Shown piece by piece: positions 42,797 through 50,514 of a stretch of 50,514 nt of DNA. The notes beneath the pieces were generated by a model, which ran no database searches, was not told the origin of the DNA, and saw nothing but the letters and a program-made list of their open reading frames with translations. A program made the position numbers and the translations under genes. Source of the DNA: Saccharothrix coeruleofusca (GTDB lineage Bacteria; Actinomycetota; Actinomycetes; Mycobacteriales; Pseudonocardiaceae); NCBI RefSeq assembly GCF_014648515.1, contig NZ_BMRG01000005.1, positions 187,106-237,619 on the forward strand. Direction: 5' to 3'. The first letter of the stretch is position 1; each line of letters starts with the position of its first letter.

Positions 42797-43849
42797 GTGC
42801 TGATTTCCCAGCGCCCCTCGCTCAGCGAGGAAGCGGTCAACGAGACCCGCTCCCGGTTCGTCATCGAGCCGCTGGAGCCGGGCTTCGGCTACACCCTCGG
42901 CAACTCCATCCGCCGCACCCTGCTGTCGTCCATCCCCGGCGCGGCCGTGACCAGCATCCGCATCGACGGTGTGCTGCACGAGTTCACGACCGTCCCCGGT
43001 GTGAAGGAAGACGTCACCGACATCATCCTCAACCTCAAGGAGCTGGTCGTCAGCTCCGAGGAGGACGAGCCGGTGACCATGTACCTGCGCAAGCAGGGGC
43101 CCGGTGCGGTGACCGCAGGCGACATCGTGCCCCCGGCTGGTGTCACCGTGCACAACCCCGACCTGCACATCGCGACCCTGAACGGCAAGGGCAAGCTGGA
43201 GATCGAGCTCGTGGTCGAGCGCGGTCGCGGCTACGTCCCGGCCGTGCAGAACAAGCAGGCGGGCGCCGAGATCGGCCGCATCCCCGTCGACTCGATCTAC
43301 TCGCCCGTCATGAAGGTGACCTACAAGGTCGAGGCCACCCGTGTCGAGCAGCGGACCGACTTCGACAAGCTGATCCTCGACGTGGAGACCAAGCCCTCGA
43401 TCACGCCGCGTGACGCGGTGGCGTCGGCGGGCAAGACCCTGGTGGAGCTGTTCGGTCTCGCCCGCGAGCTGAACGTCGACGCCGAGGGCATCGAGATCGG
43501 CCCCTCGCCCGCCGAGGCGGACACCATCGCGGCGTTCGCGATGCCGATCGAGGACCTGGACCTCACCGTCCGGTCCTACAACTGCCTCAAGCGCGAGGGC
43601 ATCCACACGGTGGGCGAGCTGGTCTCGCGCAGCGAGGCGGACCTGCTGGACATCCGCAACTTCGGCGCCAAGTCGATCGACGAGGTCAAGATGAAGCTCG
43701 TCGGCCTCGGCCTCGCGCTCAAGGACAGCCCCCCTGGGTTCGACCCGTCGGCTGCCGCGTCCGACTACCCCGCCGAGGGCTGGGGTGCGGACACGGGCGT
43801 GGACTCCCACGACGACGGCCAGGACTACGCGGAGACCGAGCAGCTCTGA
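42797..43849 (+). CDS. rpoA: DNA-directed RNA polymerase subunit alpha
   Basis: 350 residues from a GTG preceded by GGAGAGGAAG. The N-terminal dimerisation domain contains [22 protein letters not shown]-like sequence; the C-terminal domain (about 250-315) has [20 protein letters not shown], which binds UP elements and activators. The last 35 residues are acidic and disordered. Dimeric alpha starts RNA polymerase assembly. Confidence 0.98.
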   Translation: MLISQRPSLSEEAVNETRSRFVIEPLEPGFGYTLGNSIRRTLLSSIPGAAVTSIRIDGVLHEFTTVPGVKEDVTDIILNLKELVVSSEEDEPVTMYLRKQGPGAVTAGDIVPPAGVTVHNPDLHIATLNGKGKLEIELVVERGRGYVPAVQNKQAGAEIGRIPVDSIYSPVMKVTYKVEATRVEQRTDFDKLILDVETKPSITPRDAVASAGKTLVELFGLARELNVDAEGIEIGPSPAEADTIAAFAMPIEDLDLTVRSYNCLKREGIHTVGELVSRSEADLLDIRNFGAKSIDEVKMKLVGLGLALKDSPPGFDPSAAASDYPAEGWGADTGVDSHDDGQDYAETEQL

Positions 43850-43907
43850 GGCCGCTTAGCGGCCGGGCCGGAGCAGAGGATCAGAAAGCAATCCGAGGAG
43901 CAATTCG

Positions 43908-44489
43908 ATGCCCACCCCCACCAAGGGACCCCGTCTCGGTGGCTCGCCGGCCCACGAGCGGCTCATGCTGGCCAACCTGGCCACGTCGCTGTTCACCCAC
44001 GGTCGGATCACCACGACCGAGGCGAAGGCGAAGCGGCTGCGCCCGTACGCCGAGAAGCTGATCAGCAAGGCCAAGGTCGGTGACCTGCACAACCGTCGCG
44101 AGATCATGAAGGTGATCCGCGACAAGGACGTCGTGCACAAGCTGATCGCCGAGATCGGTCCGTTCTTCAGCGACCGCCAGGGCGGCTACACCCGCATCAC
44201 CAAGACGCTGCCGCGCAAGGGCGACAACGCCCCCATGGCCGTGATCGAGCTGGTGCAGGAGAAGACGGTCACCTCCGAGGCCGAGCGCGCCCGCAAGACC
44301 AAGTTCGCCAAGGACGAGGCGCCCAAGGCGGCTGAGGCCACCGAGGAGACCAAGTCCGAGGAGGTCGTCGACCAGGACGCCGAGGCGCCCGAGTCGGCCA
44401 CCAAGGACGCCACCGACGAGCCCGCCGAGGGTGCCGACGACGAGTCCGCCGAGCCCACCAAGGCCGAGGACAAGAAGGACGAGTCCTGA
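43908..44489 (+). CDS. rplQ: 50S ribosomal protein L17 with long acidic tail
   Basis: 193 residues against 127 in E. coli. Residues 1-120 are a normal L17 ([20 protein letters not shown]). Residues 121-193 form a highly acidic Glu/Asp/Ala/Lys tail. Extended L17 is known in actinobacteria, but the tail here is long. L17 lies at the bottom of the 50S near the exit tunnel, so the tail could reach nascent chains or targeting factors (inference). Confidence 0.97.
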   Translation: MPTPTKGPRLGGSPAHERLMLANLATSLFTHGRITTTEAKAKRLRPYAEKLISKAKVGDLHNRREIMKVIRDKDVVHKLIAEIGPFFSDRQGGYTRITKTLPRKGDNAPMAVIELVQEKTVTSEAERARKTKFAKDEAPKAAEATEETKSEEVVDQDAEAPESATKDATDEPAEGADDESAEPTKAEDKKDES

Positions 44490-44506
44490 CGGACGAGTAC
44501 TTCGCC

Positions 44507-44545
44507 GACGAGCCCGCCGCTCCCCTCGGGGACGGCGGGCTCGTC
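44507..44545 (+). terminator. Hairpin between rplQ and truA
   Basis: GACGAGCCCGCCG (44507-44519) pairs perfectly with 44533-44545. The 13-base loop itself contains a CCCC/GGGG pairing. It ends three bases before the truA GTG, so folding would also hide the truA start. It may both attenuate transcription and limit truA translation. Confidence 0.55.
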
Positions 44546-44548
44546 CGT

Positions 44549-45337
44549 GTGCGTTTGGACCTGGCCTACGACGGCACCGACTTCTCGGGTTGGGCGCGTC
44601 AGCCCGGTCGTCGCACGGTGTGCGGGGTGCTGGAGGACACCATGTCCACGGTGCTGCGCGAGGACGTGACGCTCACGGTGGCGGGCCGCACGGACGCGGG
44701 CGTGCACGCCGCGGGCCAGGTGGCGCACGTCGACCTGCCGTCCTCGGTGGACGTCGAGGGGCTGCCGAAGCGGTTGGCGCGGGCTCTGCCCCCCGACGTG
44801 CGGGTGTTCGCCGCGCGAGTGGTGCCCGCCGCGTTCGACGCCCGGTTCTCTGCGTTGCGCAGGCACTACGAGTACCGCGTCTCCGACGCCCCGCACGGTG
44901 CGCACCCGCTGCGGCGCCTGGACACCCTGTCCTGGCCGCGCCCGCTGGACCTGACCGCGTTGAACGAGGCTTCCGCGCTGCTGCTGGGCGAGCACGACTT
45001 CTGCGCCTTCTGCCGTCGCAGGGAGGGTGCCACGACCATCCGCGAACTGCAGCGGCTGGAGTGGGCACGTGACGGCGATGTGCTGACCGCTTTCGTCTCA
45101 GCGGACGCGTTCTGCCACTCGATGGTGCGCAGTCTGGTGGGTGCCCTGCTGGCCGTCGGGGAGGGCCGCAAGCAGCCTTCCTGGCCGGCGTCGCTGCTGT
45201 CGCTGACGGCGCGTTCCAGCCAGGTGACGGTGGCCCCACCGCACGGCCTGTCGTTGGTCCGGGTCGACTACCCGGCCGACGACGAGCTGGCCGCGCGCGC
45301 GGAAGTCACGAGAAACGTTCGGGTGAAGACGATCTAG
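44549..45337 (+). CDS. truA: tRNA pseudouridine(38-40) synthase
   Basis: 262 residues from the GTG at 44549 ([20 protein letters not shown]), where the TruA fold begins. Catalytic Asp49 lies in [18 protein letters not shown]. It modifies the anticodon arm of tRNAs at positions 38-40. Linkage to rplQ is conserved in actinobacteria. An upstream non-ATG start within the hairpin cannot be excluded. Confidence 0.95.
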   Translation: MRLDLAYDGTDFSGWARQPGRRTVCGVLEDTMSTVLREDVTLTVAGRTDAGVHAAGQVAHVDLPSSVDVEGLPKRLARALPPDVRVFAARVVPAAFDARFSALRRHYEYRVSDAPHGAHPLRRLDTLSWPRPLDLTALNEASALLLGEHDFCAFCRRREGATTIRELQRLEWARDGDVLTAFVSADAFCHSMVRSLVGALLAVGEGRKQPSWPASLLSLTARSSQVTVAPPHGLSLVRVDYPADDELAARAEVTRNVRVKTI

Positions 45338-45359
45338 CACCAGTCGTTCGAGTGACGAC

Positions 45360-45377
45360 TTCGAACCACGGTTCGAA
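45360..45377 (+). promoter_or_regulatory. LexA (SOS) box
   Basis: TTCGAACCACGGTTCGAA is a perfect 7+7 inverted repeat with a four-base spacer. It matches the mycobacterial and Gram-positive LexA site (TCGAAC-N4-GTTCGA) exactly. It ends 13 bases before the ATG of the DUF222/HNH gene and abuts a -10-like TACCGT (45378-45383), so a bound repressor would block the promoter. The spacing suggests a leaderless transcript. Confidence 0.8.
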
Positions 45378-46542
45378 TACCGTCGCGATCATGACATCAC
45401 TCCCCGCACTGCTGTCCGACAACGAGGTCCTCGCCGCCTTCTCGGAGGTCGAGGCCGCCATGCGATCGCTGCACCGCCGCCGCCTCGACCTGCTGGCCGA
45501 AGTGCTGCGGCGCGGCCTGGACGTCGAATCCTGCCGCCGGGCCGTCCGCGTCGACTCGGCGGTGATGAAGCGCTGGATCACGCAGGTGAAGTGGTTCCTG
45601 CCCGGACGAAGTCCGACCGGGCAGCCGCTGGGGTCTGCGCATCCGGCGGTCTCGGCGGCGCTGGCGGAGCTGTCCGAGGAGCACCTGGTGGAGCTGTCGC
45701 GGGCCATCAGGCGGCGGCTGCCGCAGGGCGCCGAAGAGGCATTGGTGCGGACCGCGGTGTCGGCGGAGCCCAAGGCGGTCAAGGAGTTGGCCCGCCGCCT
45801 CCGCGACCGCGCCGCGTCCACGGTCGGCCAGGGTGACGTGCTGCGCCTGCGGAACCTGGCCGACGGCAGGCTGGAGTTGCGGGGCAGGCTGTCGGTGGAG
45901 GCGGGAGCGGAGTTCCGCGCCGCGCTGGAGCCGCTGTCCCGGCCACGCGCGGGCGACACGCGACCACTGGCCCAGCGCCAAGGGGAGGCGTTCGGTGAAC
46001 TGCTGGGCCTGGCGCTGCGGTCCGCCGAGCTGCCGTCGGAGGCGGGGGAGCGCCCGCACGTGAACATCACCCTCGACTACGCCGCGCTGCGCCGGGGCGT
46101 GGGACGCGCGGCACTGGACGGCGGGCGGCAGCTGTCGGCCGCGCAGGTGCGCCGGATCGCGTGTGACGCGAAGGTGGTGCCGGTGGTCCTCGGCGGCCGA
46201 TCGGAAGTGCTCGACGTCGGGCGCGCCAAGCGGGTGCTGACCCTGGCCCAGCGCAGGGCGCTGCACGTCCGCGATGGCGGCTGCGCGTTCCCCGGTTGTG
46301 ATCGTCCGCCGAAGTGGTGCGAGGTCCACCACGTGGTCCACTGGGTCGACGGCGGCCAGACCGACGTGGCGAACCTGGTGCTGTTGTGCAAGAAGCACCA
46401 CGCGCTGGCGCACGGCTCGCAGTGGCGGATCGTCATGGACGGCGGGGTGCCGTTCTTCGTGCCCCCGCGCCAGGAGGGCCCGCGACGGCACCCGCGACGC
46501 GCCCCCGGCCGTCGGACGCCGGTCATCGGGGCGCGACACGCA

Positions 46543-46576
46543 CGGCGGCCCCCACCGCGCAGGATGGGGGCCGCCG
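46543..46576 (-). terminator. Hairpin serving the subtilase gene, inside the DUF222 3' end
   Basis: CGGCGGCCCCCA (46543-46554) pairs with 46565-46576 over 12 bases, 26 bases downstream of the minus-strand protease stop. No U-run on either strand. It lies within the coding end of the opposing gene. Confidence 0.6.
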
Positions 46577-46601
46577 GAAGCGCGCTACCTCACAGAGGAG
46601 C

Positions 46602-48164
<1,563 letters not shown>

Positions 48165-48360
48165 AGCGGAGGTCTCCTCTTCGCAGGGTCTGCGCCGGTG
48201 GTGCAGCCCCGAACCCCCGGTCGCGTGACTCGTTCTTAGTTAGCTCCGCAGGTGGCGCGCAACGATTTGCGCGGACAATGCGGCATTCGGCTCCTCAACA
48301 GTTTTTGTTCGCGCTGTCAACGAAGTGCTTCGGTGGACGCCTGGACGGGCGCAAAGAAAC

Positions 48361-48386
48361 GTGCCCCGGACCGGGGTCCGGGGCAC
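48361..48386 (-). terminator. Terminator of the type VII secretion operon
   Basis: GTGCCCCGGAC (48361-48371) pairs with 48376-48386, loop CGGG. Read on the minus strand it is followed by GTTTCTTTG, a U-rich run, making this the most classical intrinsic terminator in the window. Confidence 0.85.
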
Positions 48387-48405
48387 GATCTTGCGGTGGT
48401 GGTCT

Positions 48406-49134
48406 TCAGTCGCCTCGGCGCACCGCGCCCAGGATCTGCTGCTCTCCCGGTGTGGTCACCAACCGCAGCGGGCGCCACAGGTTGGCGCCCAGCGCGATCA
48501 CCTGGTCGTCCTTGAGCGTGGTCAGCTGGTGGGCCATCTGGGGCGGCAGCCGCCAGATCTGGCTCGCCAGCTGGGCCTGGCCGACCGGCAGGCGCTGGAG
48601 CAGCACCAGGTCGGCGGAGTTCGCCGTGGCCGCCGCCTGCGGGTGCAGGTAGGGCAGCACGTACATGGTGGTCTGCCACGGCGAGCGCGGCGGGAACAGC
48701 TCCTGCGGCACGTGGCCGCCGTCGTGCACGACCAGCAGCGGGCTGTCCTCGGACGGTCGGGGCAGCTCCACCGGGCTGAGCCTGCGCAGCTGCACCAGCG
48801 GCGAGGGACGCCCGTCCGGGCCCGCGCCCGCCGCCCGCACCACCGGCTGCCACGCGGCGGGGCGGCCGGTGGCGATGGTGATCCACGCGCCGGTCGCCAT
48901 GGCGCGCAGCGCGATCTGGCGGGCCAGGTACAGGCCGCCGACCACGACCATGCGGGTCGGTGTGGAGCGCAGCACCGAGATGGTCAGTGGCTCGCCCTGC
49001 AGTCCGGAGCCGAGCACCATGCCGCCGCGGTCGCCCGACGGGCTGACCACGTCCAGCAGTTGCGGGTCGACCAGGAACTCGGGGGCGACGCCCTTGTTGT
49101 GGCCCTGCGCGTCCATCAGGCGGGAGGCGCTCAT
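48406..49134 (-). CDS. Unrecognised protein following EccE in a type VII secretion operon
   Basis: 242 residues. The ATG overlaps the eccE stop (ATGA), so it is translated together with EccE. No signal peptide or membrane helix. The middle shows a strand-helix-strand pattern (RMVVVGGLYLARQIALRAMA then GAWITIAT) that recalls a RecA/FtsK-like nucleotide-binding fold, but the P-loop Gly-Lys-Ser/Thr is missing. A later LLVVHDGGH could be a degenerate Walker B strand. This may be an inactive ATPase-like partner of the secretion machine; the family is not known to me. Confidence 0.65.
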   Translation of the reverse strand: MSASRLMDAQGHNKGVAPEFLVDPQLLDVVSPSGDRGGMVLGSGLQGEPLTISVLRSTPTRMVVVGGLYLARQIALRAMATGAWITIATGRPAAWQPVVRAAGAGPDGRPSPLVQLRRLSPVELPRPSEDSPLLVVHDGGHVPQELFPPRSPWQTTMYVLPYLHPQAAATANSADLVLLQRLPVGQAQLASQIWRLPPQMAHQLTTLKDDQVIALGANLWRPLRLVTTPGEQQILGAVRRGD

Positions 49135-50468
49135 GCCACACCTCCCAGCGGCAGCGTGGCGGCCAGGCCGGAGACCTGCAGGCCGTTGAGCGGGGTCAGG
49201 GTGATGTCCAGCTTGTCCGCCAGCGCCTTGAGCCGGTCGTCGGCGCGGTCCAGCTCGGTGGGGGTGCGGGCGCTGACCCGCACCAGTCCGCGCAGGCCGA
49301 CCTGGCCCTGCTCGCCGCTGGGGGAGATGGACATCGCCAGCGTGGAGGACAGCGCGCGCACGCCGGTGAGGGCGTTGAGGTTGTTGCGCATGCCCTTGGC
49401 GGGCCAGCCGGTGATCGCGTAGCTGGCGTGCCCGACGCCGCCCGCGGTCACCCCGGACCACTTCTCCCGCAGCGACACCGCCTTGTTCGAGCCTGCCACG
49501 GAGGTCAGCTCGGCCGCGGAGATGCCCGCGCGGATGAGCTCGTCGGAGTCCAGCGGCCGGATCGACACGCCCGCGGACTCCAGGGCGTTGCGCACCCGCG
49601 ACAGGGCGCCGATCAGGGCGCGGTGCGCGCCCACCACGCCGCCGCCGCGCTCGCGGATCGCCGCGGCGCAGCGCCGGGGGTCCAGCCGCACCGCGATCCA
49701 CGTGGTGCGCCGCGCCGCCGCGGGCAGCGGGCCGAGCACTTCCAGGTACGAGTTGAGCGCGGGCGAGTTCGAGGGCAGCGCCGCGCTGCCGGGGTAGCAG
49801 TGCCAGATCACCGAGATGGCGTCGAGCACCACGCCGCGGTCCTCCAGGCACGGCGCGAGGGCGCCCAGGGGCAGGCTCGGCGCGCTGCCGACCGCGTTGA
49901 TCAGGCCGGGCGCCGGGTCGACCAGCAGCACGGCGGTCCACGCGCCCTGGTGCCAGGCCATGCCCAGCGGCCTGCGCTCGTGGTCCACGCCCTTGGCCAC
50001 CACCAGGTCCGGCACGGCCAGCCGCAGCAGCGCCACCCGCGGGTCGTCCGGGCCGATCACGGAGGCGTCCTCCTCCGACGGCGGCTTCATCTCCACCGGG
50101 CCCGCGCTCTTGGCGGTGCGGCTGTGGGAGCGGAAGTTGTAGCGGACCACCAGGGTGATCCACTGGGTCAGCCAGCGGCCCCTGGACCGGGTGAACGCCA
50201 GGATCAACGCGATCAGCACGATGCCGCCCGCGATGTACAGCGGCACGGGCGCGATGGAGTCGCCGGTCGCGCCGACCGCTATCAGGATCAGCGCTATCGC
50301 GACACCGGTTTCCAGGACGACCAGGTTCGCGACGGGCAGCGCGCCGAGGCTGGCCCCGGCGGTGCGCCTGCGGGCCCGCAGCGCGGCGGCGCGCACCGCG
50401 CCCGCGGCGGCTTGGGCGCGCGCCATCGCGGGGTTGGGCTGGCCAGGGTGTGGGGTGGTGACGGCCAT
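49131..50468 (-). CDS. eccE: Type VII secretion protein EccE
   Basis: 445 residues. EccE is a peripheral subunit of the ESX/T7SS membrane complex with EccB, EccC and EccD. An Ala/Arg-rich N-terminus leads to two membrane helices (about 46-66 and 73-92), followed by a soluble domain including LPVANLVVLETGVAIALILI and RGRWLTQWITLVVRYNFRSH around the membrane boundary. A GAGGGGAAAGAG sequence precedes the ATG on this strand. The rest of the T7SS operon should lie beyond the right edge of the window. Confidence 0.85.
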   Translation of the reverse strand: MAVTTPHPGQPNPAMARAQAAAGAVRAAALRARRRTAGASLGALPVANLVVLETGVAIALILIAVGATGDSIAPVPLYIAGGIVLIALILAFTRSRGRWLTQWITLVVRYNFRSHSRTAKSAGPVEMKPPSEEDASVIGPDDPRVALLRLAVPDLVVAKGVDHERRPLGMAWHQGAWTAVLLVDPAPGLINAVGSAPSLPLGALAPCLEDRGVVLDAISVIWHCYPGSAALPSNSPALNSYLEVLGPLPAAARRTTWIAVRLDPRRCAAAIRERGGGVVGAHRALIGALSRVRNALESAGVSIRPLDSDELIRAGISAAELTSVAGSNKAVSLREKWSGVTAGGVGHASYAITGWPAKGMRNNLNALTGVRALSSTLAMSISPSGEQGQVGLRGLVRVSARTPTELDRADDRLKALADKLDITLTPLNGLQVSGLAATLPLGGVA

Positions 50469-50514
50469 ACCGATTCGGTCTCTTTCCCCTCGGTGTTCGG
50501 TGCGCCTCGGGCGG

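Noticed and set aside
48406-50163. A 585-codon open frame on the minus strand running through eccE in another frame
   Set aside because: Its upstream two thirds read as Arg/Pro/Gly/Ala-rich shadow sequence of eccE. Only the part from 49134 is a plausible protein, and its ATG overlaps the eccE stop.

Overview
The window is very GC-rich DNA from a filamentous actinomycete, most likely of the order Pseudonocardiales (Saccharothrix/Actinosynnema/Lentzea type; this is an inference from gene content, not a database result). Pointers are the frequent GTG and TTG starts, 1- to 4-base start/stop overlaps, an mce lipid-import operon directly upstream of rpoB, L17 and S3 with long disordered tails, and type VII secretion genes.

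Layout. (1) 1-9287, plus strand: an mce operon. It has the end of one YrbE permease, a second complete YrbE permease, six MCE proteins (the fifth a lipoprotein) and two Mce-associated membrane proteins. The genes are nearly all coupled by overlapping stop/start codons. (2) 9288-17227: promoter region, rpoB and rpoC, closed by a strong hairpin terminator. (3) 17287-21124, minus strand: a small zinc-ribbon protein, an APH-fold kinase, and a four-gene group (YbaB-like, EspC-like, WXG-like helical membrane protein, cysteine-rich membrane-anchored protein) that looks like a type VII secretion substrate cassette. (4) 21125-25954: rpsL-rpsG-fusA-tuf behind a long structured leader. (5) 25955-35933: a second structured leader, then the S10 and spc ribosomal protein genes from rpsJ to rplO, closed by a strong terminator. 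(6) 36012-45337: a LysE-type exporter, secY-adk-map, two tandem DUF1707 membrane proteins, then infA-rpmJ-rpsM-rpsK-rpsD-rpoA-rplQ-truA. (7) 45391-50514: a DUF222/HNH endonuclease under a LexA (SOS) box, a convergent secreted subtilase with a P domain, and the end of a type VII secretion operon (eccE plus an unrecognised companion) on the minus strand.

Most of the window is core transcription and translation machinery. All RNA polymerase core subunits except omega, plus EF-G, EF-Tu, IF1 and about 27 ribosomal proteins, are encoded here. The accessory pieces sit in the joints between these operons. The signals I rate highest are: an 18-base element shared exactly by the rpsL and rpsJ leaders, placed in a hairpin whose outer stem differs while pairing is kept; the SOS box overlapping the probable core promoter of the DUF222 nuclease; the T7SS-like cassette next to rpsL; and non-consensus residues in the rifampicin pocket of RpoB. 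I see no tRNA, rRNA, CRISPR array, insertion sequence or prophage.
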